Part shown: positions 1 to 8,612 of the stretch, piece by piece
Layout: each line of letters opens with the position of its first letter
Numbering within the stretch: position 1 is the first letter of the stretch
Origin: Paenibacillus sp. J5C2022
GTDB taxonomy: Bacteria; Bacillota; Bacilli; Paenibacillales; Paenibacillaceae
DNA: 64,000 nucleotides
NCBI RefSeq assembly: GCF_025567625.1
Contig: NZ_JAOQJC010000022.1
Coordinates: forward strand, 1 to 64,000
Reading direction: 5' to 3'
The notes under the pieces: model-generated
What the model saw: only the letters and a program-made list of their open reading frames with translations
What the model was told of the DNA's origin: nothing
The model's database searches: none
Translations under genes and position numbers: made by a program

Positions 1-55
1 CACTTCAAAATATGAATCTTGAAGAAAACAAAAAAAAAAAAAAAAAAAACAAGTA

Positions 56-84
56 TTGACATATATGGTTCATTAAGTTATCTT
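56..84 (+). promoter_or_regulatory. Candidate sigma-A promoter of the first sugar ABC operon
   Basis: A TTGACA -35 box (56-61) is followed after 17 bp by TATCTT (79-84), four of six matches to the -10 consensus. It lies just right of a long A run (29-49). Transcription would start near 91 and run through the hairpin at 132-188 before the binding-protein gene at 332. A near-palindrome GATAAC-GT-GTTACC (112-125) lies just downstream of the predicted start and could be a repressor site; that is inference. Confidence 0.5.
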
Positions 85-131
85 AAATTCATGAAAACCG
101 AATACTCTCAATGATAACGTGTTACCGAAAG

Positions 132-188
132 GGCATTAGTTATCGAGACGCACAGTATTGTTGCGTTTCGTAGCTAATGCCTTTTTTT
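132..188 (+). terminator. Intrinsic terminator or attenuator in the leader
   Basis: GGCATTAG (132-139) pairs with CTAATGCC (174-181), with further internal pairing (GAGACGCA with TTGCGTTTC), and is followed by seven T residues (182-188). It has the form of an intrinsic terminator. It lies between the candidate promoter at 56-84 and the ABC operon, so it may attenuate that transcript. It could instead end a gene lying to the left of the window. Confidence 0.7.
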
Positions 189-331
189 ATTGCGCTTTAA
201 GGAGGTGGTGTCTACAAGGCACGAAGCCAAGGCCCGGTGCATAAGGAAAGGTTGCAAGGGAAGATTATACTTAGCTGTTTACAAGTAACTCAGTAGGTCT
301 AATTTCAAGGATCGAGGGGGATTTCTCAAAA

Positions 332-1687
332 ATGAATACTTCTGCAAGAAAGTCCATATTCGCGCTATTGGCAGTCATACTGATTATGAGCACGCTGGCC
401 GCCTGTTCCGGCGCCAACAAAAACAATACGAACGAACCAAATACTGGCGGGGGACAGACGGAAACGGGCAATGGCAATACCGGCGGCGATCAAGGTCTAA
501 GCGGCGAGTTCGAAATTCAATACTTCGTCGGCGGTTACGGCGATAAGTGGTGGAAGCATGTCATCGGAGAATTCCAGAAGGTGCATCCCAATCTGAAAAT
601 CAAGCAATCCGCAGGCTCGCAAATCAACGAGCAGATGAGACCGCGCTGGATTCAAGGCGATCCGCCGGATTTCGTGTACATTGACGGTGCCGGAGCGAAC
701 GAAGCTCAGATGATTACGGACGGACAACTGATGGATCTGACCGATTACTTGAAGGATGTGAAAAATAAAGACGGCAAGCGCATTCTGGATCTCGTCATCG
801 GTCAACCGACTGCTTATGATGGCAAAAATTACACGCTTCCGCTCGTCTTCGGCGCTTGGGGCACATTCTACGATAGCGCGTGGTTCAAGGAGAACGGTTG
901 GGAGAAGCCGACAGACTTCGAGAGCTTCATGGCAGTAAGCCAGAAGATCAAAGATGCAGGCGTATCACCTTACATTCATACTGGCGTCTATCCTTACTAC
1001 ATCAATGGCGGCTTGCTCAACTCCGCCATCGTGGCGGAGAACGGCGGCGACCCGTCGATCATTACCCGCATCGCCAATCTGGAGGAAGGCGTATTCAAGA
1101 GCGAGCCGGTCATGAAGGCGCTGGACAAAATCGTGCAAATGCGCGACAAAGGCTTCATTGATCCGGGCGCCATCGCTCTGAACCATACCGATTCCCAGAT
1201 GGCGTTCCTGCAGCACAAGGCCGCTTTCATCCCGAACGGTCTCTGGCTGGAGAACGAGATGAGCAACGACATTCCGGAAGGCTTCGCGTTCGATTACATT
1301 CCGTCCATCATGCAGAACAAAGGGGAGAAGTATATCGCCATCCCTTATACGAATACAGTCGCAATCGCGAAGAAAGCAAAAAATCCGGAAGCGGCAAAGG
1401 CATTCCTGGAGTTCATCTTCACGGAGCAGTTCGCAGTAGACTGGGCGGAGATGACCGGCGCCATCATGAACGTGAAGGCCGATCTGGAAAGCTCCTCCGC
1501 AAGTCAAATCGTGAAAAATGCGATGGGCTACTTCAACAGCGAGGATATCGTCGTAGCTCCGGTACTCGTCGTCAACGCGGACGTGGAGAAAGCTCTGCAA
1601 GACGGCATCGTGGCATTGCTGGACAAGCGGATTACGCCTGAGGAATGGGCGGACAGACTGGAGAAGGCTGCAGCCGCAGCCAGATAA
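332..1687 (+). CDS. Sugar ABC transporter substrate-binding lipoprotein
   Basis: This is a 451-residue family 1 extracellular solute-binding protein, the ligand-capturing subunit of a carbohydrate importer. It starts with a lipoprotein signal peptide: positive N-terminus, hydrophobic stretch, then the lipobox LAAC with Cys25 as the acylation site. A Gly/Asn/Thr-rich linker follows and then the mature lobe-type domain. The ribosome site is GAGGGGG about 11 nt before ATG. Two permease genes of the MalF/MalG type follow on the same strand, but there is no ATPase gene, so a shared MsmX-type ATPase encoded elsewhere is the likely energy source (inference). The sugar cannot be told from sequence. 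A stem-loop directly after the stop codon (1702-1736) separates it from the first permease. Confidence 0.93.
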   Translation: MNTSARKSIFALLAVILIMSTLAACSGANKNNTNEPNTGGGQTETGNGNTGGDQGLSGEFEIQYFVGGYGDKWWKHVIGEFQKVHPNLKIKQSAGSQINEQMRPRWIQGDPPDFVYIDGAGANEAQMITDGQLMDLTDYLKDVKNKDGKRILDLVIGQPTAYDGKNYTLPLVFGAWGTFYDSAWFKENGWEKPTDFESFMAVSQKIKDAGVSPYIHTGVYPYYINGGLLNSAIVAENGGDPSIITRIANLEEGVFKSEPVMKALDKIVQMRDKGFIDPGAIALNHTDSQMAFLQHKAAFIPNGLWLENEMSNDIPEGFAFDYIPSIMQNKGEKYIAIPYTNTVAIAKKAKNPEAAKAFLEFIFTEQFAVDWAEMTGAIMNVKADLESSSASQIVKNAMGYFNSEDIVVAPVLVVNADVEKALQDGIVALLDKRITPEEWADRLEKAAAAAR

Positions 1688-1701
1688 GTGTAAACCGACT
1701 T

Positions 1702-1736
1702 GGGGCTGGGAGGAGCGATTTTGCTCTTCCGGCCCC
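1702..1736 (+). promoter_or_regulatory. Intra-operon stem-loop between binding protein and permease genes
   Basis: GGGGC-tg-GGA-g-GAGC pairs with GCTC-t-TCC-g-GCCCC around a GATTTT loop, 15 nt after the stop codon of the binding-protein gene. No T tract follows, so it is not a full terminator. Such hairpins commonly stabilise the upstream mRNA segment so that the binding protein is made in excess of the permeases. The second sugar operon in this window has a hairpin at the same place (13836-13874). Confidence 0.6.
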
Positions 1737-1764
1737 GATATTACGCAAGGGGCGTGAGCATATC

Positions 1765-2667
1765 ATGACTGGTCATACTCAACAGCTGAAACGAACCTTG
1801 TTCATTTTGGCTTTCACCGTTCCCACCTTGGTGCTGTTCGGCATATTTACAGCCTATCCGCTGCTGCGAGGACTGTATATCAGCTTCTTCAAGTGGTCCG
1901 GTTACTCCGGCAATATGGAGTTCATCGGCATCGACAATTACAAGCGCATGTTCCAGGATGACATCGTGGGGACAGCGATCTACAACGACTACTTCCTCGT
2001 GTTCTGGAAAGTCATTCTCATCCTGCTGATCGCCACCTTCCTGGCCGTTGCGCTTACGCGGATGAACATCAAGCGAACCGGCGTGTTCCGCGTCATCCTC
2101 TTCTTCCCCAATCTGATCTCCGTCGTCGTAATTGGGGTATTGTGGCGCTATATTTACAATCCGACGGATATCGGCTTCCTGAACGCCTTCTTGTCCATCT
2201 TCACGAGCGAGCCGGTCAAGACGGTCTGGCTGGGGCAGACGGATACAGCGATGTGGGCGATATTGGCGCCGGCTGTATGGGCGGGTATCGGCTTCTATAT
2301 GATCCTGCTTATGGCCGCCATTATGAACATCCCGGAGTCGCTCTATGAAGCGTCGAATATCGACGGTGCGACACGATGGCATCAGTTCAAGCATATTACG
2401 ATTCCGCTGATTTGGGAGCAACTCAAAGTATCGCTCATTCACATCGTCATTACGACGCTGAACGGCTCCTTCATCATCGTCTGGCTTATGACGGAAGGCG
2501 GTCCCGACAATTCCACGCAAGTGATGGGCACGTATCTGTACCAGATGGGCTTCAAGCAATACCATATGGGCTATGCCTCGGCGATCGGCGCGCTCATTCT
2601 CGTGCTTACGCTCGTCACATCCCTTATTCTGAACCGCGTCATGAAGCGGGATATCATTCAAATGTAG
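1765..2667 (+). CDS. Carbohydrate ABC transporter permease, MalF/UgpA type
   Basis: This is an integral membrane permease of about 300 residues with six predicted membrane helices, beginning with a helix near residues 10-32. The cytoplasmic coupling (EAA-type) loop reads SLYEASNIDGATRWHQFKHI, the contact point for the ATPase. The open frame extends upstream to 1645, but that stretch overlaps the binding-protein gene and the 1702-1736 hairpin. The ATG at 1765 (MTGHTQQLKR) is preferred because only a short cytoplasmic tail should precede helix 1. The gene ends 12 nt before its partner permease. It forms the membrane channel with the MalG-type subunit that follows. Substrate specificity is unknown. 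Confidence 0.92.
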   Translation: MTGHTQQLKRTLFILAFTVPTLVLFGIFTAYPLLRGLYISFFKWSGYSGNMEFIGIDNYKRMFQDDIVGTAIYNDYFLVFWKVILILLIATFLAVALTRMNIKRTGVFRVILFFPNLISVVVIGVLWRYIYNPTDIGFLNAFLSIFTSEPVKTVWLGQTDTAMWAILAPAVWAGIGFYMILLMAAIMNIPESLYEASNIDGATRWHQFKHITIPLIWEQLKVSLIHIVITTLNGSFIIVWLMTEGGPDNSTQVMGTYLYQMGFKQYHMGYASAIGALILVLTLVTSLILNRVMKRDIIQM

Positions 2668-2679
2668 GAGGCGATTCCT

Positions 2680-3531
2680 GTGCGATTAACAAGAAAAGAA
2701 GCAACGGCTACCTGGATCGTCCGCCTGCTTGTCCTGCTGTGGTCGGTCGCTGTCGTCTATCCGCTTGTCTGGACCCTGTTCTCTTCGCTTAAGGACAACA
2801 AGCAGTTTTATCAGAACAAGCCATGGGCACTGCCGGAAATTCCGCTGCAATGGTCGAACTTCTCTTATGTATGGACGGAATATCACTTCGGAGGCTATTT
2901 CCTCAACTCCATCATTGTGACCGCCGCAAGCACGGTTCTGGCATTAGTGCTGTCGGCGATGACGGCGTACGTTATCGCGCGCTTCCCGTTCAAGGGCAGC
3001 AACGTGCTCTACTTCGTCTATATATCCGCGATGATGATTCCGCTCATCCTTAGCTTGATCCCGTTGTTCTTCCTGCTCGACAGCATGGGGCTGACGAACA
3101 ACCTGCTCGGACTTATCCTCGTCTACGCTGCCACTTCCCTTCCGTTCGGCATCTTCGTCTTAACGGCATTCTACAAGTCCTTGCCGAAGGAGATGGAAGA
3201 AGCGGCGTCCATCGACGGAAGCTCGCATGCGGGCACGTTCTTCCGCATAATGCTGCCGCTGTCCAAGCCGGGGCTCATTACCGTCACGATCATGAACATT
3301 CTGGTCATCTGGAATGAGTATATACTTGCGACTGTCATCATGAACGATCCGACGGAGCGAATCTATACGTTGCCTGTAGGCATAGCCGTTATGCAAGGGG
3401 AGATGCAGTATCGTACGGAGTGGGGACCACTGTTCGCGGGTCTGATGATCTCGATGATTCCCGTCATCATCCTCTACTCGCTGTTCCAACGGCAGATTTC
3501 CAGCGGCATTACGGCAGGCGCAGTGAAATAA
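2680..3531 (+). CDS. Carbohydrate ABC transporter permease, MalG/UgpE type
   Basis: This 283-residue inner-membrane permease pairs with the MalF-type protein just upstream. It has six membrane segments and the coupling motif EMEEAASIDGSSHAGTFFRI. It uses a GTG start with an AGGAGG site (2666-2671) that overlaps the stop codon of the previous gene, so translation is probably coupled. The C-terminal end, QRQISSGITAGAVK, is the usual ending of this permease family. It is the last gene of the operon and is followed by a convergent hairpin shared with the proline dehydrogenase gene. Confidence 0.93.
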   Translation: MRLTRKEATATWIVRLLVLLWSVAVVYPLVWTLFSSLKDNKQFYQNKPWALPEIPLQWSNFSYVWTEYHFGGYFLNSIIVTAASTVLALVLSAMTAYVIARFPFKGSNVLYFVYISAMMIPLILSLIPLFFLLDSMGLTNNLLGLILVYAATSLPFGIFVLTAFYKSLPKEMEEAASIDGSSHAGTFFRIMLPLSKPGLITVTIMNILVIWNEYILATVIMNDPTERIYTLPVGIAVMQGEMQYRTEWGPLFAGLMISMIPVIILYSLFQRQISSGITAGAVK

Positions 3532-3532
3532 A

Positions 3533-3575
3533 GAACAGGCTTCAATTGTGCCCATTGGACAATTGCGGCCTGTTC
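3533..3575. terminator. Terminator between convergent permease and proline dehydrogenase genes
   Basis: GAACAGGC (3533-3540) pairs with GCCTGTTC (3568-3575), with an inner CAATTG/CAATTG pair. On the minus strand the stem is followed by TTTATTTC, so it mainly ends the arginine/proline operon. On the plus strand the trailing T run is weak. Confidence 0.7.
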
Positions 3576-3577
3576 CA

Positions 3578-4495
3578 TTACTTCCGCCAATGCTTCAGCA
3601 CAAACCACAAATTCGCGGGCCTCTCCGCCAGTCTGCGTATGAAATAGCCGAACCAGTCTTCGCCGAAGGGCACATATACCCTCACCTTGCAGCCATCCTT
3701 CACAAGCCGGTTCTGCAGTTCTTCCCCGATACCATACAGCATCTGATACTCATAGCGGCTGTCCGGTATGCCCTGCTGAGCCATCCAATCCCTTGCTTGC
3801 CCGATCAGTATCTCATCATGTGTCGCAATCGCCGTATATCCTTCCGAAGACAGGTGCGCCATGGCCAGACGAAGATAAGCGCTATCTACATCCCGCTTGT
3901 CTGGATAAGCGACGTCCGGCCGCTCCTTGTACGCGCCTTTCACCAGTCTGACATTGGCACCGCTGCGGCCGAGAGCCTTCAAGTCTTCCGGAGATCGGCG
4001 CAAGTAAGCTTGTATAACGACGCCGACGCCGGGAAATTCCCCGCTGAGCTTGTCATACAAGCGAAGCGTCCTCTCACACCGCTTGGAATCCTCCATATCG
4101 ATTCTGACGAAAATGCCGTATTCCGCCGCTCGCTGCAATATCGCACGCATGTAATTCTCGCATGCTGTCGTATCGAGATCGAGGCCAAGACTGGTCAGCT
4201 TCAGCGACAGATTGCCGTCTACGCCGGAATGGTGCAGCGCATCCAATGTCTTCAGACACATCTCCGCCGCTCTGGCCGCATCTCTGGCCGACCCGGCGTA
4301 TTCTCCCAAATGGTCGAGCGTGGCGAGCTTCCCTTCCTTGTTCAGCCGCCGCACCGTCGCTATCGCCTCTGTCAGCCCCGTTCCCGCCACGTAGCGCCGC
4401 GCTCCGAGACGCATGCCGTGCTTGCGCATCAGCCTGGACAAGGCCGCATTCCTTCCTGCGGCCAGCAGCAGCTTCCTGAGCAGCGCCTCCATCAT
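3578..4495 (-). CDS. Proline dehydrogenase (FAD-dependent, monofunctional)
   Basis: This 305-residue protein matches the single-domain proline dehydrogenase family, which oxidises proline to pyrroline-5-carboxylate and passes electrons via FAD to quinone. Typical elements are the barrel strand VDGNLSLKLTSLGLD, the RLVKGAY segment with its active-site lysine, the YQMLYGIGEELQ segment, and the C-terminal YVPFGEDWFGYFIRRLAERP with paired arginines that bind the substrate carboxylate. Its ATG overlaps the stop of the upstream rocDF fusion gene as ATGA (4492-4495), so translation is coupled. The pairing makes sense: both proteins yield the same intermediate, glutamate semialdehyde/pyrroline-5-carboxylate. 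No pyrroline-5-carboxylate dehydrogenase is in the window. Confidence 0.94.
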   Translation of the reverse strand: MMEALLRKLLLAAGRNAALSRLMRKHGMRLGARRYVAGTGLTEAIATVRRLNKEGKLATLDHLGEYAGSARDAARAAEMCLKTLDALHHSGVDGNLSLKLTSLGLDLDTTACENYMRAILQRAAEYGIFVRIDMEDSKRCERTLRLYDKLSGEFPGVGVVIQAYLRRSPEDLKALGRSGANVRLVKGAYKERPDVAYPDKRDVDSAYLRLAMAHLSSEGYTAIATHDEILIGQARDWMAQQGIPDSRYEYQMLYGIGEELQNRLVKDGCKVRVYVPFGEDWFGYFIRRLAERPANLWFVLKHWRK

Positions 4496-6777
4496 AGGCG
4501 ACCACCGCCGCCGATTCCCAGCCGCTTGCCCAGCAGCGTCGCCGCAAGCTCCGTGGCGAGCAGCGCCGTCCGCTCTTGACTGGCGGCCAGCGGATTGACC
4601 TCGACGATATCCATCGACTGAATGCGTCCCGATTCCCCCAGCCGCTCCAGCGCGCCGCGCACTTCGCGGAAGGTAAGACCACCAGGCACGGGAGTGCCCA
4701 CAGCCGGCGCCTCCAGCGGGTCCAGCGCGTCCATGTCGAGGCTGAGATGAATGGCGTCCGTCCCGTCCCCCGCCAGAGCAAGCGCTTGTTCCGCTGCCGT
4801 ATGAATTCCCATCCGGTCGATGTCGTCGACCGTCAGGCAGTGAATGCCGTGCGCGGCAATCATCGCTTTCTCTCCTTCGTCCAGCTCGCGTGCGCCCAGC
4901 AGCACGATGCGCGAAGGTTGGATGCCGCAGCTCACGCCCGGCATATCGGTCAGCTTATACTTCGACAAGCCGGCAGCGACCGCGAGCACCATGCCGTGCG
5001 CATTGCCCGACGGGGATGTCATCTCCGTATTGCAATCGCCGTGGGCGTCGATCCAGATGACGCCCAGCTTGCGGCGCTGCCGAAGCAGTCCGGCCAGCGA
5101 GCCGATCGAGACGCTGTGATCCCCGCCGAGCACAAGCGGGAACGCTCCGTCTCGCACCGCGCTGGCGACCGCCGCAGCCACTTGCCCAGCCATGTCGCGC
5201 ACTTCGCCGAAGTGCTTCATCCCGGCAGCGCTTTCCATCTGCACCACGCCGTCTCCATCGACCCTATCGTCAATGTCTTCAATACCGTCAATACCGTCCT
5301 CATCGACCCTGTAGTCTATGCCGTCCCCACCGTCCTCACCTTCACCACTGTCACCATCATCGCCGCTGCCCCCACGTTCACTACTGTCACTATCATCGCC
5401 GTCAGCACTGTCACCATCTTCCACATCGACAACATGCGATTCAAGCCGGTACCCCAGTCGTTCCAACTTATTCAGCAGTCCCGCTTGCAGCAGCGCGTCA
5501 GGTCCAAGCTCCGCTCCCCCCATGCTCCCGCCCCGTCCGAAGGGTACCTGGATGCATGCCACACGTTTTCCGCTCATCGGTGACTGCAGAACCTTCGCGA
5601 GCCTTGCGATCGCCCAATCGATCTCTTCCTCCGTAATCGTAAGCGGCGGAGCCAGCCTGATTGTTGTCTCATGCGTCTCCTTGCACAGCAGACCTTCTCG
5701 CATCAATTGCTCGCAGTAGGACCTCGCAGACTCATGCAGCTGCAGGCCGATCAGCAGACCACGCCCTCGAATATCGGCGATAAGCGAACTGTCCACTTGC
5801 CCCAGCCTGTCCCTGAAGTACCGGCCAAGCAGTTCCGCCCGCTCTGCGAGCCGCTCGTCCTCCATCACATCCAGCGCAGCTTCCGCCACAGCGCAAGCAA
5901 GCGGATTGCCGCCGAAGGTGGAGCCGTGCGAGCCCGGCCCGAATACCTCCATCACCTCATCGTCCGCCGCAATGGCGGAGATCGGCATCACGCCGCCTCC
6001 CAGCGCTTTCCCCATCACATAGATATCCGGCGTTACCCCTTCCCAATCGGATGCGAACCGTCTGCCGGTGCGACCGAAGCCCGTCTGGATTTCGTCGGCT
6101 ATGAGCAGTACCCCATTCTCCGCGCATAGCTTGGCGACTTGGGCCAAATAGCCGGCCGGCGGAACGACGACGCCCGCTTCGCCTTGAATCGGTTCAATGA
6201 GCAGTGCTGCCGTGTTAGGCGTGATAGCTCTCTTCAATTCGTCAATATGGCCGTACTCGACTTCCTTGAAGCCGGGGGTGAAGGGGCCGAACTGTTCCTT
6301 GCAGGAGGCTGTGGAGGAGAATGACGTGATCGTAATCGTCCTGCCGTGGAAGTTGCCGGAGCAGACGATGATCTCCGCTTCGTTCTCCGGAATTCCCTTA
6401 TGTCTGTAAGTCCAGCGGCGGGCTGCCTTCAGTGCCGTCTCCACCGCTTCGGCACCCGTATTCATGGCAAGAATGCGGGACTTGCCCGTATATTCGGCCA
6501 GTTTCCGATAGAAGCGGCCTGACACATCGTTGTGGAAGGCGCGTGAGGTAAGAGTCACCTTGTCCGCTTGCCGCTTAAGCGCTGCTATCATGCGGGGATG
6601 ACGATGTCCGTGATTCAGGGCGGAATAAGCGCTAAGCATATCCATATACTTGCGGCCTTCGGGGTCCGTCACCCATACCCCTTCCGCTTCAGCGATTACA
6701 ATCGGAAGAGAATGGTAATTGTGCGCAGCATACCGTTCAGTCATCGCGATGACTTCTAACGTGGACGGATTCGGCAT
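4492..6777 (-). CDS. Fused ornithine aminotransferase-arginase
   Basis: A single open frame of 761 codons joins two normally separate enzymes of arginine breakdown. Residues 1 to about 398 are a class III PLP aminotransferase of the RocD type ([12 protein letters not shown], and PLP lysine in [12 protein letters not shown]). Residues 401 to the end are a RocF-type arginase, with metal-binding motifs GGDHS near 551, DAHGD near 576 and SLDMDALDP near 682. Arginase would make ornithine and urea, and the aminotransferase would convert ornithine to glutamate semialdehyde. The junction [14 protein letters not shown] has no linker: the aminotransferase simply lacks a stop. An internal ATG (5575-5577) has only a poorly spaced AAGG before it. 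The arginase part holds an Asp/Gly/Ser-rich insertion (about residues 447-513). A GAGGAGG site precedes the start. Confidence 0.9.
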   Translation of the reverse strand: MPNPSTLEVIAMTERYAAHNYHSLPIVIAEAEGVWVTDPEGRKYMDMLSAYSALNHGHRHPRMIAALKRQADKVTLTSRAFHNDVSGRFYRKLAEYTGKSRILAMNTGAEAVETALKAARRWTYRHKGIPENEAEIIVCSGNFHGRTITITSFSSTASCKEQFGPFTPGFKEVEYGHIDELKRAITPNTAALLIEPIQGEAGVVVPPAGYLAQVAKLCAENGVLLIADEIQTGFGRTGRRFASDWEGVTPDIYVMGKALGGGVMPISAIAADDEVMEVFGPGSHGSTFGGNPLACAVAEAALDVMEDERLAERAELLGRYFRDRLGQVDSSLIADIRGRGLLIGLQLHESARSYCEQLMREGLLCKETHETTIRLAPPLTITEEEIDWAIARLAKVLQSPMSGKRVACIQVPFGRGGSMGGAELGPDALLQAGLLNKLERLGYRLESHVVDVEDGDSADGDDSDSSERGGSGDDGDSGEGEDGGDGIDYRVDEDGIDGIEDIDDRVDGDGVVQMESAAGMKHFGEVRDMAGQVAAAVASAVRDGAFPLVLGGDHSVSIGSLAGLLRQRRKLGVIWIDAHGDCNTEMTSPSGNAHGMVLAVAAGLSKYKLTDMPGVSCGIQPSRIVLLGARELDEGEKAMIAAHGIHCLTVDDIDRMGIHTAAEQALALAGDGTDAIHLSLDMDALDPLEAPAVGTPVPGGLTFREVRGALERLGESGRIQSMDIVEVNPLAASQERTALLATELAATLLGKRLGIGGGGRL

Positions 6778-6907
6778 CGTCGTAACCTCCTCAATCAGGA
6801 ATAGTTACTCCATCCTATTCAGCAGGAGCCCGATACGAGACAGGAATAAATCAACCTGACGGTGGACAGGCGGCTTCGACGCTCGTTCGCGCAATTTATA
6901 TTTTTAC
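6778..6907. other. Upstream region of the rocDF fusion gene
   Basis: This holds the strong ribosome site of the fusion gene (complement of CCTCCT, 6787-6792) and should hold its promoter. I could not pick a convincing -35/-10 pair or a recognisable AhrC or RocR operator by eye. Confidence 0.3.
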
Positions 6908-7318
6908 GGGGCTATGTGACTAAAATGAGCGATAGCGCCTACTTTTCGGCGGTACGAGGCTCACTTGGCGGGGCTATGTGACTAAAATGAGCGATAGCGC
7001 ACTATTTCCACTTCTTTTCCGAGTCTATGTGACCATTTTGAGCGATAGCTCCTACTGTTCGGCGGTACGAGGCTCACTTGGCAGGGCTATGTGACTAAAA
7101 TGAGCGATAGCGCACACTTTTCTCAACTTTTCCGAGTCTATGTAACCATTTTGAGCGATAGCTCCTGCTTTTCAGCGGTATGAGGCTCGCTTGGCGGGGC
7201 TATGTGACTAAAATGAGCGATAGCGCACACTTTTCTCAACTTTTCCGAGTCTATGTGAGCATTTTGAGCGATAAGTCCTTACTTGTTTTAGTTAGTACCT
7301 AAGTAATAACGCACGCCC
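6908..7318 (-). repeat. 113-bp composite tandem repeat, copy A of a dispersed element
   Basis: Units alternate GGGCTATGTGACTAAAATGA (starting near 6908, 6970, 7083 and 7196) with TCTATGTGACCATTTTGAGC, each followed by GCGATAGC-type ends. The last three repeat at 113 bp. Each module has GCTAT-type inverted ends. The right end, CTAAGTAATAAC (7307-7318), matches with one mismatch the 12-bp terminal inverted repeat of the related element at 54691-55065, which lies in the opposite orientation. The left terminus is not recognisable here, so this copy looks decayed or truncated. Confidence 0.8.
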
Positions 7319-7522
7319 ATTCTGGGCCGATTAAGCTCTGTGGCAACCGCTACGTCCACTCGTGCATCACTGACCTTCCATTCCACCTCCGTTATCCACA
7401 GTTCAGACTAAGTGCAACATTACCTAACAAGCGACAAACCTCTAGCGAGGCCTTTCGAAGATGAGCGACCTAAAGATTGCAAAGCAAACTCGCTTCGAAA
7501 GGATACGGTGGGTTAATAAATA
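7319..7522. other. Gene-free stretch with a dispersed hairpin repeat
   Basis: No supported gene. CCTTTCGAAG (7451-7460) and CTTCGAAAGG (7493-7502) form a 10-bp inverted repeat around a core reading GAGCGACCTAAAG and GCAAAGCAAACTCG. The same core recurs at about 62111-62146 without the outer arms, so it is a second dispersed repeat family. Confidence 0.6.
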
Positions 7523-7552
7523 AGGCTATCTCCATAAGAATGGAAATAGCCT
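7523..7552 (-). terminator. Terminator of the DUF4838/nitrilase operon
   Basis: AGGCTATCTCCAT (7523-7535) and ATGGAAATAGCCT (7540-7552) form a stem with one mismatch. On the minus strand it is followed by TATTTATT. It lies about 30 nt past the stop codon of the nitrilase-family gene. Confidence 0.8.
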
Positions 7553-7583
7553 CAATGGCGATTCTTAGGCACAGCATCCTGCG

Positions 7584-8537
7584 TTATGCTTCCATATTAC
7601 CAGGAGCGCAGCGATGCGTCAGAGCTCTCTGGAAATAGTCGTCCAGACGCTCCAGTCCGAATTCTTCAATGATATCGTCAACCGTAAATTCGTCCGTTTC
7701 GCTCGTCAGCAATACGGAGCCGAGTAAGCCTGGATCATGAATACCGATCTTCGTTCCATACTGTTGCTTCATGCGATTAAAATGTTCTTCATTATAATCG
7801 ATATGAATGACGGCGCAATCGAGATTAACCGTTCTTGTGACGAATGAGTAGTAATTCGTGCTGGCTCCGATCAACTCGCCTACCGGAGAAATAATCGAAT
7901 TGGGGGCGGGCGGATAGACAGCTCCTGCGAAATGGGTGCGGCAGGAATATGCCCAATAGTTTTGCATGAGTCCTCCGTGATAAGCCGAATTGAATACGAT
8001 CAGATCCGGCTGTTCCTTCACGTACTTCAGCCTTAACTCATCAAAGTTCAGGTCGAAGCAGATGGCGAAGGCGACGCGCCCGAAGTCGGTTTGAATAACG
8101 GGCGCAGCCTTGCCGTAATACGTATTGTGCAGCGTACGCTCTTCTATGACGAGGTGGTTTTTGCAATAGATGCCCGCCACCTGACCGTTACGGTCGAGTA
8201 GCTGTGTTGCGTTGCGCCAGGAGCCGTCCTCCATCTCCATATGAGCGGAATAAGTGATGTAGCATTGATGCTCCCTGGCTGTTTCGGCGAAAAAATCGCG
8301 AATTTGACTTTGCCGCTGCCGGTAGAAGGCAACGCGCCGCTCGGTCGGGTAACTGCTCTTGGAGGGACGATCGCAATATTCCGGCAGCACGATCAAGTCC
8401 GGCTTCTCCGGCAGCACCCATTCCAGTTGTCTCCGCCAATGCGCGATCATCAGTTCTACCGCTGCTTGCAAATCGAGGGCAGGATCGATCGCATAGGGAG
8501 CCGCCGACAGGCAGCTGATTTTCACATAGTTAGCCAT
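7584..8537 (-). CDS. Carbon-nitrogen hydrolase of the nitrilase superfamily
   Basis: This 317-residue cytoplasmic hydrolase has the nitrilase-fold catalytic triad: Glu53 in LIVLPEYC, Lys125 in GIYCKNHL and Cys159 in VAFAICFDLNFDELR. Family members cleave amide or nitrile C-N bonds through a cysteine thioester intermediate. It has no signal peptide. It lies 75 nt after the secreted DUF4838 gene in the same direction and has its own GGAGGAATG site, so it is probably the last gene of that sugar-uptake operon. The placement suggests it trims an amide or N-acyl group from an imported glycan-derived compound; that is inference. The exact substrate cannot be read from the sequence. Confidence 0.88.
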   Translation of the reverse strand: MANYVKISCLSAAPYAIDPALDLQAAVELMIAHWRRQLEWVLPEKPDLIVLPEYCDRPSKSSYPTERRVAFYRQRQSQIRDFFAETAREHQCYITYSAHMEMEDGSWRNATQLLDRNGQVAGIYCKNHLVIEERTLHNTYYGKAAPVIQTDFGRVAFAICFDLNFDELRLKYVKEQPDLIVFNSAYHGGLMQNYWAYSCRTHFAGAVYPPAPNSIISPVGELIGASTNYYSFVTRTVNLDCAVIHIDYNEEHFNRMKQQYGTKIGIHDPGLLGSVLLTSETDEFTVDDIIEEFGLERLDDYFQRALTHRCAPGNMEA

Positions 8538-8612
8538 AATATTTCATTCCTCCGAACCTTCTGCCTTGTACAATACGTACGTGACAAATATACACTGCTT
8601 ATTTTTCCACTG

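Noticed and set aside
208..288. Small frame starting GTG directly after AAGGAGGTG
   Set aside because: The GTG is only 2 nt from the ribosome-site core, too close for initiation, and the 26-residue product has no known likeness.
3548..4579. Plus-strand frame of 343 codons
   Set aside because: It lies antisense to proline dehydrogenase and the end of the fusion gene, has no family likeness and no ribosome site.
4576..5583. Plus-strand frame of 335 codons
   Set aside because: Antisense to the arginase domain, whose metal-binding motifs are unmistakable.
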